Under the pieces are notes generated by a model. It made no database searches, was not told the DNA's origin, and saw only the letters and a program-made list of their open reading frames with translations. From NCBI GenBank assembly GCA_019925095.2, contig CM034398.1:10121001-10185000 (forward strand): a stretch of DNA of 64,000 nt. Reading direction: 5' to 3'. How positions within the stretch are numbered: the stretch's first letter is position 1; each line of letters begins with the position of its first letter. The stretch is from Dendrolimus kikuchii. Lineage: Eukaryota; Arthropoda; Insecta; Lepidoptera; Lasiocampidae. Position numbers and translations under genes: made by a program. Positions 22,369 through 33,630 of this stretch are shown piece by piece.

Positions 22369-22548
22369 CTAATATGCAATGTGTGAGTTTAGCCGTCGAA
22401 TTTGTATTTTTTTTATTTCTAACAATAGAATTTCATTTCTGTGATTCTAAACCACTAATTTTCATTAGATTTTTTTTGAGACGGAGTTTTTTTCTTTTTC
22501 TTCCTTACTTATTTTTATATTGTTTGAATTGCAGGACTCGAATTAAAA

Positions 22549-22900
22549 TGCCGTTGGTATTATTATACAGTTTATTAGAACTATACAAACACGTATATAT
22601 AACACAGGTACAAATATAAACGAACGCAACAAGTCCAAACGTAATGCAGAAGATCGTAATTCAATAACACGCGTAAAGTCCGTCACTAAATAGATTACCG
22701 AATGTACACAAGTCTTGCTTCGCTCGTGGTTATCGCTCAACTGCCTCGTCCCTCAATCGAGGCATTGCTTTATACAGATGCAATATGTCTGCCCGGCCGC
22801 GTGGACCGAATTTCCTAGAATCAGTTTGTACTTTAAATGCGACACACCTGGCTAATGACTGCCATAAAAGATTACAATACACAGCGCGGTTTTCTAATCA
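22549..22900 (-). repeat. Candidate LTR (minus strand)
   Basis: Reading on the minus strand: a ctgtataaagcaatgcc TATA-like box near 22765-22781, a GC-richer stretch, then tctaataaactg (AATAAA-type signal), ending ccaacggCA at 22549. The end matches the one at 18336. The upstream boundary is not resolved. Confidence 0.35.
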
Positions 22901-23490
22901 CAAATTTTAAACACAAAATAAACAAAAGAAGTCCAAATGCCGAAAGGTAATAAAATGTGTTTCTACAGGTATGCAAGTGTGAATTTGTCTTTGTCGGCGT
23001 CTTTGTCGTAACAATATTTTTCAGTTTAAAGCAAATTAATGGTATTTGCACTATATTTTTTTCTTTGTTCATAGATGCGGTAATGGGCATGAACACACCG
23101 AAGTTTATGCGATCAACGCCATGTGAATGTTTATGTAATATACGAAATAACAATGGGATTAGCTTTATATTAAGTGTACTAAACATTCCTAATAATACGT
23201 TGTATCCTATTTTTATGATATAAATAGGGCAGGGAGTGCGAAATATATTAACTCGCAAAAGCGTATGTGTGTATGCATATAAAGACAGGAATGAAATATT
23301 AATAAAAACGAAAATGATAATATCTTCGAGTTTTCCTTGAAAGCAATATATTATTTATGAGAAATTTTCGTCACGAACATTATGAAACTTTTCAAACGTA
23401 TGAGATGGAGTACATTTTTATGTGGATTATAATATTTCGTAATTAGTTTCCTAAGACATTATTATTTGACTATAAAATATATAAAATACT

Positions 23491-23899
23491 AGGATATGCC
23501 CGCGACTTCGTTTACGCTTGAATTGAAATTCTCGTGGGATTCCCGAGAAACAAATTATTGCATTTAAAAAAGAATGTAAACTATCGTTTTATTGGAAGCT
23601 GTGTCGGAATAAGCTAATCTTCTTCAAACCCCTTTCGGGAAAATTCCCTTTGGACTCCCGGGATAAAAAGTAGCGCAATATTTAATTCTAAGACTTAGTT
23701 GTCGATCAGTGAAAACCGCATCAAAATCGAGCTAGTAGACTTTACGTGAATCCCGAATAAACAGACAAAACGACAAAGACTAGGAATCTAAAAAAAAAAT
23801 GGATCGTGTTCTCCGTCGTTTATGTAGTCTATTCCACTTGTTTTGTTTTTCAATAGCTTCAATGTACAGAGACGGCATGTTTAGAATATTATAAAATTA
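23491..23899 (+). repeat. Lepidoptera-type dispersed repeat, copy 1
   Basis: Head aggatatgcccgcgacttcg, then gtgtcggaataagctaatc, cccgggataaaaagtagcgc, gtcgatcagtgaaaaccgc, and an end gacggcatgtttagaatatt. Aligns block for block with 26396-26940, 60659-61182 and, reversed, 58525-59066. About 130 bp is missing from the middle relative to those. No ORF. 22901-23490 is unassigned AT-rich sequence. Confidence 0.75.
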
Positions 23900-24420
23900 A
23901 AAGGACAAGGAAAGTTACTGTTTGGTAAATAGTATTATTTTATAAATTTTACTATGGGGTTGTTTGAACCTACGTTGGATGTGTGAGAAGTTTTTTACAA
24001 GACACGATTTAAAAAAATCCGTTTGTTCATTGAAAATCAAATTAAAATTTATTAAAGCAATGTCTTAAATATATATAAATACAAATTCATGCTATTTATT
24101 GTAAATGCGAAAGTAACTCTTTTTGTTACATTACTGAATGGAATTTAATGAACCTTGACAAGGAGATTATATTCTGGGGAAGTACCTTCCATAGACTACC
24201 TTTTGTCTTAAAAAACAAACTTGAATGGAATGAAATAAGGGATAAAATTTGTAAGGCAAATCCATAATTTCTAATGTTACGGATATTAAAATTCATAAAA
24301 GATTTTGGTATACAAAAATGAAATAGATGTTTCAATATTACATTTTTACTTCCTTCAATTACAATAGCTAGCAGTAAACAAATAATTATGGCGTAAGTAT
24401 TAAGTATAATTATGGCGTCT
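23900..24420. other. No feature recognised
   Basis: AT-rich. A short tgtaaatgcgaaagtaactct near 24100 is a scrap of the dispersed repeat superfamily. Confidence 0.4.
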
Positions 24421-24605
24421 ATACTGGTAGTTGAGTAGCTTTTCCCACTAGCTCACTGAAACGCAGAGATCCAGGGTTCGATTCTTGGCATGATCAATTT
24501 CGTAAATGAGCTTTCCGATGTTTATGTCTGGATATCTGGAATCAGCACCAGAATAGTCCGTTGTACATTATCCATAAATTAAGCGTAACTGACTTAACTG
24601 GAAAT
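24421..24605 (+). mobile_element. tRNA-derived SINE (plus strand)
   Basis: A-box-like tggtagttgagtag (from 24425) and B box GGTTCGATTCT (24475-24485), then a body whose end agtccgttgtacattatcc matches the copy at 20924-21119. Pol III promoter spacing (about 37 nt between boxes) is tRNA-like, but the anticodon region is not. Confidence 0.7.
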
Positions 24606-24827
24606 ACATTTTTGTAATAGACCATTAATAAAAAGACGGAATCTCGGACTCTCAAAGTGAAACCTGAAGGATGCGGATCTTAGAATAAGATGCCGACCGC
24701 GCCACAGTGCGTTATGAGAACTCAGTATTAAATTAAATTAAATTAACCGAATTAATACGAACGAAGGTGGAATGGCTTCCAGTGGATACTTTACTATTTA
24801 ACCACATAGACGCCAACCACGTGTTAT

Positions 24828-24828
<1 letters not shown>

Positions 24829-24870
<42 letters not shown>
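24829..24870. repeat. (AT)n microsatellite
   Basis: About 20 uninterrupted AT units between gacat and caaattta. Confidence 0.95.
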
Positions 24871-24871
<1 letters not shown>

Positions 24872-25589
24872 AATTTACGCACACAATACTTGCACTTTAT
24901 TTGACGCTTTGTTCGCTTAGGGTCCGTCTATACCTTTATTTCGTCTGAATATTACTGCTGCATTTATGTTTATGTCCCAACAGTCTAATTTGAAATGTTC
25001 GTATTCACCGCACTCACAATTTTACTATGTTAATATTTACAGTTATCATTTACAATCACTAAACAAAATTAAAACGTATGTATACAGCTTAATTTACAAA
25101 AGTTAAATTCAAAAGTTAAAAAATATTTTTCTTCTTCATAGCGACGACGCGGAGCGAGAATTTACTAAGGAAGTTTTCTTAGCACAACTACTAGAAGGCT
25201 TAGGCATTACTGTTGTCAATGTATACAAAGGAAGTCTATGCAGGATAACGACGCAGTTCTCCGCAAAGCACTCTTCGCGGATGCATTTAAATCGCCTCTG
25301 TTATCACTGCTATTACGAACAAAGCTTTGTTTTGTATTTTTCTTATCTACCGTTTTAATTAGTTTCAGTACAATTGTGGAGTCCAAAAAAGTGAGGCTGT
25401 AAAAAAGGCTTATCTTACATTGTTTTTAGAGCTTCTTTAAAGCTTTGTTTGGTAAAAGGAGGTTCAGATAGAAAACTTGTCATCAGTTGCATAACTCAAG
25501 ATTACAGCGGCATTGTTAATTTTCATAATAATAGAAAACTTGAATGAACGAAGGAGACATTTCACAATTAATAAACATAAGAATGCCAG
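24871..25589. other. No feature recognised
   Basis: 25140-25320 is somewhat GC-richer (gcgacgacgcggagcgag and onward) but no frame or repeat can be assigned. Confidence 0.4.
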
Positions 25590-25935
25590 TTTGTCGGTTT
25601 TCCATCGAATACAATTAGGAGAGTGTACAACGGAGCTCTTCGATCTGATTCTGCTGTCTCCCTTCCATCAGCAGACAAAAAAACATACGGGCATGCTGCA
25701 CCGACAGATATTCTACCTATACGAATGACCTATTTTCACTTTGTGTCCACCCTCTATGCGCACTGCAAAAAAGTGGAACTCATGGCCAGAATCTGTCTTA
25801 CTGTCTACATACAATCTGAGTGCCTTCAAAGCTTGTGTAAATAGATACCTTCTACATTAGCATGCTCCATCTTAGACCATATCTCCGCCCTGTTTTGGGC
25901 GTGATCATAGTCAAACGCAAACCTTTGCTACTATA
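25590..25935 (+). mobile_element. LINE 3' end, jockey/CR1-group (family B)
   Basis: Frame-broken C-terminus: GECTTELFDLI near 25620, then NLSAFKACVNRYLLH near 25817-25860. The 3'UTR (catcttagacc, gttttgggcgtgatcatagtcaa) matches the copy at 7340-7683. Confidence 0.68.
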
Positions 25936-26032
25936 ATAATAATATAAAATGTTTTAATATGAGAAAAAAAATTATTTTATTTTCTTCAAAAAATACATAT
26001 AAACACAAAGATTAGGACGACCGCCTATAAAT

Positions 26033-26332
26033 TTACAGTTTCATAGGCACAGGTGATAGATCATGTCCTCGACGATTCAGGTTGGTGAAATCGACTAGTT
26101 TTTCTCTTGACATAAATCGTTCCCCTTTGGGAATAGGAAACGCTCCGGAAACGGTCGGCAGAAGGCTCTCGTGGGCGCCTTGATTTATAACGTGTAGTAT
26201 AGTCATGCTTTCCTGGTGTTGGCGTGTGCCGATTTGAGTGTGATTCCGATTCACTCCCCACTGGAAGCGAACGCTGCGTTGGTTCAGACACCAATTAAAC
26301 GTGTACACTATTCCACATCGACATCCCAACAT
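26033..26332 (-). CDS. Unrecognised 99-codon ORF in a GC-shifted island
   Basis: I do not recognise this protein. The frame starts with ATG and is open for 99 codons. The C-terminal half (LPTVSGAFPIPKGERF then KLVDFTNLNRRGHDLS) has the mixed, low-bias composition of real protein rather than AT-rich noise. The 300 bp are clearly GC-richer than the flanks. About 55 bp past the stop, on the same strand, there is an AATAAA (near 25976-25981). An in-frame stop sits four codons upstream of the ATG, just after an AG, so an acceptor-plus-exon model would need a different phase. It could be a last exon, a retrocopy of one, or a coding scrap of an unlisted transposon. It lies between a LINE 3' end and a dispersed repeat. 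Confidence 0.3.
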   Translation of the reverse strand: MLGCRCGIVYTFNWCLNQRSVRFQWGVNRNHTQIGTRQHQESMTILHVINQGAHESLLPTVSGAFPIPKGERFMSREKLVDFTNLNRRGHDLSPVPMKL

Positions 26333-26395
26333 GTGTACCTACTGATGTTTGGATAAGAGTAGGTACTTTAATATATATTTGAATTTTTAAATTAT

Positions 26396-26940
26396 ACTAG
26401 GATATGCCCGCGACTTTGTTCACACTTGGCTTGACATTCTCGCGCGATTCCCAGGACACAAACTATCGCAGCATTTAAAAAAAAGAATGTAAGCTATCGT
26501 CTTAGTGGAAACTGTGTCGGAATAAGCTAATTTTTATGCATCCGAACCACTTCAATCTGCGCCCGGGCAAATTTGCTCAGGATTCCAGGGATAAAAAATC
26601 ACACATTTTATTACATTACATTTTTTATCGATTAGTAAAAAAATCACATCGGAATTCTATATTTTGTTAATCTGGCCCTTTTAAATCATTCCAAGAAAAA
26701 TTCCCGCGTGATTTCCGGGATAAAAATTAGCGCAGAGTTTAAGTTTAAGAATTAGCTGTCAATCAGCGAAAACCGCAACGAAATGGGCCTAGTTGTTTTT
26801 ACGTGAGTCCCGAATAAACAGACAAGAAATGAATAAAAAATTGCATCGTGTTCTCTATCGTCTATATAGACTATCCCAGTTGTTTATTTTTTAATAGCTT
26901 TAATGTACAGACACGGCACGTTTAGAATTTTATAATATTA
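26396..26940 (+). repeat. Lepidoptera-type dispersed repeat, copy 2
   Basis: About 545 bp with all blocks present: ctaggatatgcccgcgac head, gtgtcggaataagctaatt, catcggaattctatatttt, gtcaatcagcgaaaaccgc, gcctagttgtttttacg, end ggcacgtttagaatttt. No ORF and no obvious terminal inverted repeats. Confidence 0.78.
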
Positions 26941-27107
26941 TGGATATTACATTAATGAATTTTGAGCCAAAAACGATTGCGATTAGTTTTCGTCAGCGAG
27001 ACCCGCGAACTTTTTTATTACTTTCTAATTCGACAGTACACATTCAAAACTTACAATACCTACATTTAACCTGCTAGATACCATCATCCCCGGATAGAGA
27101 TGGCCCT

Positions 27108-27275
27108 GCCTGTACGAAACAGGTCATAGTTCGTCCTTGTCAGCCAGTCACTTACCCGATTGGCGAGAGATTGCACTAAATGGCATATTTGGAGGAGGCC
27201 TATGCCAAGGCGGCAACATAACTGCTGTTAATGTATTAAAAATGTTAAAATCAGTCATCAAAAATAAATGCTATT
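27108..27275 (+). mobile_element. LINE ORF C-terminal scrap with 3'UTR
   Basis: tggcgagagattgcact followed by atttggaggaggcctatgccaa matches the W.E......W..ME.AYA ending of many lepidopteran LINE ORF2 proteins, here shifted by small indels, then a short AT-rich 3' tail. Confidence 0.4.
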
Positions 27276-28570
27276 TTTATTTTATTTATTTTTAATTACA
27301 TTTGTTAACTGTCTTAATTTTTTCTTTACTCTAGAAAAGTTTTATCTCAGTTACATATATGGTTGCCACTCCTAATTTTATAATTCTTTCGCTACACTTT
27401 CATGTAGCGGCGTATATAATACGTCTTGTAACTAAATTTTATTCCCAAAAACTGTTTTTGAGGAAAATTGTAGTGGCATATAAGAATATATAAAAGTTTC
27501 GTTTGCTTCAAAATAGCCACGGATTCCTAAAAAAACTTACAAAAACTTATATGTAACTTCTGAGTTCGTTTTAAGTTCTCAAACTTGTTCGCACCAAAGG
27601 GGAAATAAGAAACATTTATATATAAAGGTAGGTACGTCTATATATAACAGAGTATGGAACAGATAGTTGATTCAAAGCAATAAACAAGTTTCCCTCTTCA
27701 CCGCATATTGGTGGAAGTTAAATAATAAACTTCAGCAATAAATTTATTTACGCCTACATTGTTTACCGTTGTTATTAATTTTGAGAACGATATTCAATAA
27801 AAGGGAGGGATTAATTTTAAGGGTTGCATATTAAACGTGCCTGATGGAGTTGCCCAATATATTATTACGAGATGTAAACTAACGATACTAATAGTTGTGG
27901 CTTTACGTGGGTTGTGTGCATAAATAATCAATACTATTACATCTTAACCATTTAATTATTACTATGACTTTATGAACTAATACAATAAAAGAAAACTTAA
28001 CTTACTATTATTGTATTCTACCCATATTCCCTCCAGACTATAAATAGAATACTGTGCCTTGGTCACCGTCTTCTATGGATAAGATGCCCAGAAGACTGGC
28101 TGCGTTTCATCACTGGATCGCCATAGTGATCTGTTGTCCGATGTAGGCACCAGCCCTCTGATCACCTGAAGAGTCAATGAGTCTTACTTATTAAATAAAA
28201 TTTTGTGTGTGTTTGTAGTTTAATAATACATAGTAGTAGTAGCTGAATTTTACGTATCATTCATATGAAAAGTTATTCTTTTTTATTGACATTTTAATTT
28301 ATCAAAACATATTTTGTTTGATTTAATCCAAAAATGTATACGTAGAAAGTCGATCATGTTAACTCTTTGTTTAATTCTAGTATACAAAGTATCTTGATAC
28401 AAAACATTAAAATCTACTAAACATAGGCTTTGTATTTGAACACTTATGACGCTGTGCAATAATTAAGGTCGCCGACACGTACAAAGGATATATACAAATT
28501 TCCAATAATAATAGAAGAGTTCGGCCTGCTAGGTTGTATATAATGTGTATTGAAGTGCTGTTTTAAACAC
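27276..28570. other. No feature recognised
   Basis: AT-rich. 28060-28170 has a brief frame (CLGHRLLWIRCPEDWLRF) that might be LINE-derived but is too short to call. Confidence 0.35.
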
Positions 28571-28574
28571 AATT

Positions 28575-28658
28575 AACCATTTCTCTTGGTTTGCCGTTTG
28601 ACATTCCTTCACAGAAATTGATCCATACAAGCTACACTATGATTTGCTATAATACTAA
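28575..28658 (-). repeat. Rep2 3' block (minus strand)
   Basis: Reverse complement reads tagcaaatcatagtgtagcttg ... ggaatgtcaaacggcaaacc, the end block of Rep2. It ends where the following SINE starts. Confidence 0.6.
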
Positions 28659-28659
28659 C

Positions 28660-28920
28660 TGCGGCCAGGCGGCCTGTCGTAAGGCGACAAAATAAGCCAC
28701 AGTCAGGTGGTAGGGTATTTACCCGTCTGGATGGCTACCACCCCTGGTCTAGATTATGCCGCCATAACAACCTAGAATTGTGTTCCCACATTAGTGCCCA
28801 AATTCCAGTGTCGCTTCAGAGAGCGGCAGCACATTGGGGGCACCTTTGGTGTTATAAATGTCTATAGGCGATTGTAGCCGCTTTCCATCAAGATGGCCGT
28901 CTGCCTGAATTCATGCAAAT
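28660..28920 (+). mobile_element. SINE copy, 5'-truncated
   Basis: Begins at ctgcggccaggcggcctgtcgtaag, about 40 bases into the consensus, and runs to the shared tail (tctataggcgattgtagccgctttcc) with a shortened terminus (ctgcctgaattcatgcaa). More diverged than the copies at 22 and 53 kb. Confidence 0.8.
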
Positions 28921-30655
28921 TCAGCAAACCGGAAAAGAAAAATATAAATATTTATTTTTATTTATAGATGTACATGTTGTATATTCGTTACACACTTTAA
29001 TTCACCGCCATTACGTAAAACAGCTCTTGGTTTCAACTCGCCTATTCTTCGTATTTGCAAATTATTTAATAATATGGATAGTTTAGACATACATCATGAC
29101 TCTTTATACAATTTAAAAAAAAACACTTACTATTAATGAATAAAACTTAAGTCTAACATTTACCCTGATTTTCTTTAATATATTTTCTTTATATTATACA
29201 AGTTATGTTTGCCTGTAAGATACTGTACATTTAGTATAATATAAGACCATCACCGTGTATATTTAATTTAAGCATTTCAATGTATCAGTTGTTGGCAGGC
29301 TTAATAAATAAATATAAATAAAACATGAACATATTTCATTCAGTTAAACTTCGGTTGTTTTGAAAGAGACTGTAACCATAAATTTTCCCATCGCCGTTAT
29401 ATCCTTTTGATAATATAAAAATATTTTCTCCCATCGATTTTTTGATGCGAAAACACGGAAGACCATCCCTAGAGGACAAAGTCACAGGGCACAGGGTATA
29501 TATCACTCCCGGGACAATACATCTCACGGTTTTCCACGATAAGTAGCTCATACTGATATACTGATTTATAAGGGGCGAAAAATTATTACGGTTGATAGGG
29601 GAATCAGAGGCAGTTGGTAACAATTTTCATGGTTTTTTCTAATACATACTTGAATTTTGTGCGTGTTTTTGTAATATGTAAAACATTGAATGTTCAGACT
29701 TTTTCTCATGCACATTTTATTTTTTGTTTGATTTATTTAATAAGTCTCGCTCTGTACACATTGCTTGCTATTCTATATAATTTATCTCTTTCGTTTGAAT
29801 TATAAACTCAAGGTGAATGGTCTTCGAAGAAAAACTTATTTTTAAATGTAAAACAAATTCTTTAACTCTCGGTTTCTATATTTAACTAACAGTTGTCTGT
29901 AAGAAGACTATTAAAATTAACTCGTCATATTTATGGACCTAGAGATACTAGCCCTCTGACTATCAGAAAAGTTGATAACAAGCTAAGAATGCTTTTAATT
30001 AAAGAAATATTACTCAATAAAGCAAAATGTTCTTGAATACCATGCTCACAGAGCCAATTAAGTTTAAAAATGGGATTTAATAAGATTCCGTTGTGAAAAG
30101 TAAGATGGAATAGATATCATCTTATCCTCATTCGGGTGGTAAATTTACATGAGTGCTTAGAATGGTAAATACCTACATCCAAACCTGCAGTAAGTAATAA
30201 TGAGGCAAAGCATAAGACTTAATATAAACAATTTTAAAGAATTTAATAATGAGGAACATTGTGCAGACATATTGATAATTGTCTACTTCTTCTAATTCAA
30301 TGCAGTCTATTAGCATTTTTTGTTCCTATATCCTCTGCTATTAGTATAAATACATATAATTATATTTATGTATAGGCGTATACAAGTGTCCTAAAAATCT
30401 TATACATATCTATCACTTCCTGAAACAACTAGAACTAGCTTAAGTCACCTCTACATCAGCTTTTATCCAAACAAATACATAATACATTTTTTCCGAGTTC
30501 ATTAAACTTTCTTGGATAACAGCTACTCTAAAATTACCTATGTTTTTACATTTTTTAATTTGATCAAAATTAGTATAACATTTCCAGGACATAGCATATA
30601 TATATAGCTCTAATATAGTCGTGTAGTATAGTATACTACTTACTAGTAAATACAA
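28921..30655. other. No gene supported
   Basis: AT-rich intergenic-type DNA. A 95-codon minus-strand frame at 29336-29623 has no family resemblance I can see and no coding context. Confidence 0.4.
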
Positions 30656-31279
30656 GGTACACCGCTGATATAGAAAGAAGAGTGAATTTGGGGAATAGTG
30701 TGAATGGAGCGTTAGGTAAACTTCTAGGCGCTAAGAACCTCAGCCAGAAGGCCCAGCTCGCCGTACACAACGCGGTGCTGGTACCTACGCTCACGTATGG
30801 ATGCGAGAGTTGGGTATGGAAGAGAGAGCATGAAAGTAGAGTAAACGCGGTCGAGATGCGAGCACTGCGCAAAATCTGCGGAGTGACGCTCGCGGACCGC
30901 GTTCGTAATACCGAAGTAAGAAAGAGAGTTGGTCTGAAAGAGAGTGTCGGGGTGAAGGTAAGGAAAGGAATGCTCCGGTGGTTCGGGCATGTGGAAAGAA
31001 TGCATGATGAAAGAATGACTAAACAGATATACAATGCAAAAGTGGATGGATGCAGAAGTCGTGGAAGGCCACGACACACCTTCCATGATCAAATTGATCG
31101 TGTACTAGCAGAAGGTGATGTCAGGAGCCTTAAGAACAGACGAGTGTGCATGACAAGAGTTATGAATGTCAAAGAGGCAAGTGAGGTGTGTAAGAATAAG
31201 CCTAAATGGCACTCTGTTGTTCGTGCCTACCCCGCAAGGGAACTGGCGTGAAGTTATGTATGTATGTATGTATGTATGT
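30656..31279 (+). mobile_element. (TATG)n-tailed LINE, 5'-truncated, with 11-bp TSD
   Basis: A 624-bp insertion flanked by an exact 11-bp duplication (AGTAAATACAA at 30645-30655 and 31280-31290). It contains the C-terminal part of ORF2 and ends in a (TATG)n microsatellite instead of poly(A). Tail type and protein suggest a CR1/L2/RTE-like element, but the clade cannot be fixed without the RT core. The frame is intact and the copy near 55.7 kb differs at about 5 of 97 residues, so the family was recently mobile. Confidence 0.88.
30658..31251 (+). CDS. LINE ORF2 C-terminal fragment (RT thumb and tail)
   Basis: An open frame entering from the truncation point and ending at a stop inside gaactggcgtga. 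The protein has a LINE thumb/connector signature: TLTYGCESWVWKREHESR, AVEMRALRKICGVT, DRVRNTEVRKRVGL, MLRWFGHVERM, then SRGRPRHTFHDQIDRVL. There is no own start or promoter; the first ATG/GTG codons are internal. It lacks the catalytic YxDD palm, so it cannot act alone. It is a transposon relic, not a host gene. Confidence 0.8.
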   Translation, partial: YTADIERRVNLGNSVNGALGKLLGAKNLSQKAQLAVHNAVLVPTLTYGCESWVWKREHESRVNAVEMRALRKICGVTLADRVRNTEVRKRVGLKESVGVKVRKGMLRWFGHVERMHDERMTKQIYNAKVDGCRSRGRPRHTFHDQIDRVLAEGDVRSLKNRRVCMTRVMNVKEASEVCKNKPKWHSVVRAYPARELA

Positions 31280-31290
31280 AGTAAATACAA

Positions 31291-32102
31291 ATAATTTCGA
31301 GTATAATTTATGGTGGGTTTCTATATTATCTTACCGACCGTTCATTTGCTTTACTATGGGTTAAAATTTGATATAAACTCCATACATGTATTGTCAAAAT
31401 TCAACCGATGGCAAGTCAAGTGAATTAATAGCAAGACATAGGCGGCCATTACTCTCTTAAAATATTTCTAAAATTCAGACTTGCGGCAATCGCAATTCAA
31501 ATTGGAATAGTTACTGTAATTATCATGGGATGTTCATTATATTCAGGGTATTATCTTGGTTAATCCCTCGCCAGTGGCCCACATTATAATCACGGGTTTG
31601 CTCGCAGCGCATTATTACTTCCCTTCACACTGGCCAGTCATTTAATCACTGTAACTGCGGCTAATGGGCTACATTATTTCGGACGAAGAAAGCCACGCGA
31701 TATATAGCCAGGACGTGTTGTAATACAAAATATTACACTATTCGTTTTGCCGCGAGCTGACAGACGGAATAGATGTGTGCTTAAGTGATATACTTTCTTT
31801 ATATAATAGGAGAGAAATCTGTTTTAGTTAGTTCGGTTGTTTTACGAGGTAAATGATACAACTAGTTTTTGAGGAAATAACTTCTAATATCACAAGGAAA
31901 ATTACTATTTTCTGTAGTTACCTATTGAAACACTAGGATGGTAGGGTCTTGTACCTCTATAAATAGCTCTCAAAACACCTAATCAGCTCTTCAGGTTATC
32001 AGAGGTCATTTACAGTGTCTTTATAGGTTTCGTAACCCAAAAATATCGTCGAAGGCAAGATAGTCTACTCGCAATAGACGCTCCTTCAAGCCCATATTAG
32101 GC
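31291..32102. other. No gene; MITE-like scrap at 31315-31400
   Basis: ggtttctatattatcttaccgacc ... gttaaaatttgatataaactccatac resembles 51240-51320 and 49250-49345, probably ends of one MITE family. The rest is unassigned. Confidence 0.35.
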
Positions 32103-32262
32103 TTATTTTTTTGTTTCAATTCGGATGCATCAAACAAAGTGATCTATATAAATATAAGGAATCTTTCAGTCTCATTGAATGCAGTCAAGTCCTTCCAATT
32201 CTGTGTCTTTCAACCAAATTAATTCAAATTAGTTGATCCGTTAAGTAGTATTAGATAGACGC
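32103..32262. mobile_element. Small MITE-like element, relative of 9527-9693
   Basis: Shares gatgcatcaaacaaagtgatctatataaa and the distal attagttgatccgtt with the 9.5-kb copy. Diverged; ends not resolved. Confidence 0.3.
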
Positions 32263-32916
32263 CCAATGGTTTTATTTACGCTTTGAACCCTTTAAAAATC
32301 ATTTAAAAAAAAATTGAAACTATTTTTTGTTGAAACAATTTTTCTACCCTAAATTTTTTGTGAATTAAATATCTCGCCAATTTCGATAAAATGTTACTAA
32401 AGAATGTCATCTTGATTATTTAAGACAGGACGGAACCCCGCATATACTAGGGCTATGTAGGCAAAAAAAAATGTATGTCTCTTACATTTATATCAAGGGG
32501 AGAAAGACTAACTATTTGTTTTAAGTGAAATTTAGTTATATATTTAAATTAAAAAAATTATCTTTATGTCTTAAACTTAAGGATATCTAGATAAAGAACC
32601 TGGTTTCCAATTAAAATCTATAGATTTTTTCTATTTCAAATGAATTATCTAGTTAGCTAGTTATAGTTTATCAATGACGCATTTTTTGGATTATTTGAAA
32701 CATTTAACTCTTCTCCAGGTAGATTTTCGAAATATTGCTTATAAAACGTATGTACAAAAAGACTGACAGACAATCACACGGACGGACAGACCTAAAGTCA
32801 AACAAACATGACCACGTTATAAGAGAGTTTAGCTAAAGGGGCAGCTGAAACATTGAAACTTATACTTGCAAAATAACAAAAAGCAACACACAAAAAATAT
32901 AATTCGTATAATAAAC

Positions 32917-32996
32917 TGTTGTGAATAAAACACAGGTTCGACCAAGACTGACTTTTATTAGTAACTACCTACATTACAATATATTAATATACCACA
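32917..32996 (-). repeat. 80-bp LTR of mag type (minus strand)
   Basis: On the minus strand the unit starts TGTGGTATATTAATATATTG, contains an AATAAAAG signal and ends TTATTCACAACA, giving TG..CA ends. A polypurine tract (gtaggggaaga) abuts its 5' side (32997-33007 on plus). The Bombyx mori element mag, a Ty3/gypsy member, is known for unusually short LTRs of 77 bp, which makes a mag-type 3' LTR the best reading. No second LTR was found here, so the element is partial or interrupted. Confidence 0.65.
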
Positions 32997-33347
32997 TCTT
33001 CCCCTACAAAGAAAAAAATATATAAAAAGAGAATATATTTCTACGCATATAACAAATTTATTTTTACTATTATCTACGTAATAATCATTTGCCATTTATT
33101 CATTTTATTATAACATATTTTAATACGACATTAGTTACGAGAATTATTTCAATTTTGAAATAAAGCCGTACCGATAATAATGAGCATACAATATTTCATA
33201 CATAGTATACATACCTATTTTATACATGAAAATAAAAATAATTTATTTGTTTTTTTTTTTTTATTTATTTATTTAACGTACATTTTTTTTTATGAGTAAA
33301 CTGCAAACATATAAAATAATTAAGAAACTAAAATTAATTTTAATCCT

Positions 33348-33630
33348 TATTCAAAAATTTTCTAATATTCTTTTGAGCTTTTATAGCCGCCGGTCTAGAC
33401 ATCCGTTCGTTTACATTTAAGTTAGGATTCTGATTGTTAAGCAGTTCTTCGTCATTACGCAGATCGTCGTCCAAGCAAAGGGTGTCCTCTTCTGAGGATA
33501 TTTCACTGTCCGCAGAAGACCATTCTTCTTGGATATGTGAATGTTCCGAATCAGCATTAGGTTGTTTATTATTATGTCCTTCTAAATCCTCAGAATCCTC
33601 ATTTTATTTATTTTCAGAATGCATTTCAAC
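33348..33630 (-). pseudogene. Acidic C-terminal coding remnant upstream of the mag-type LTR
   Basis: Minus-strand frame rich in Glu/Asp/Ser (SSADSEISSEEDTLCLDDDL) ending RPAAIKAQKNIRKFLNKD-stop. A similar acidic stretch continues upstream past an in-frame TAA near 33605. Position 340 bp upstream of a same-strand polypurine tract and LTR suggests the end of a retroelement polyprotein. However, a run of AATAAATAAATA plus 13 A follows the stop (33249-33275), which could instead mark a processed retrocopy of a host mRNA. The plus-strand serine-rich frame here is its shadow. Confidence 0.4.

Noticed and set aside
29336..29623. 95-codon minus-strand frame
   Set aside because: No recognisable homology, no poly(A) or splice context close by; could not be supported.
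30724..31092. Minus-strand frames of 122 and 147 codons
   Set aside because: Shadows of the intact plus-strand LINE frame ending at 31251.
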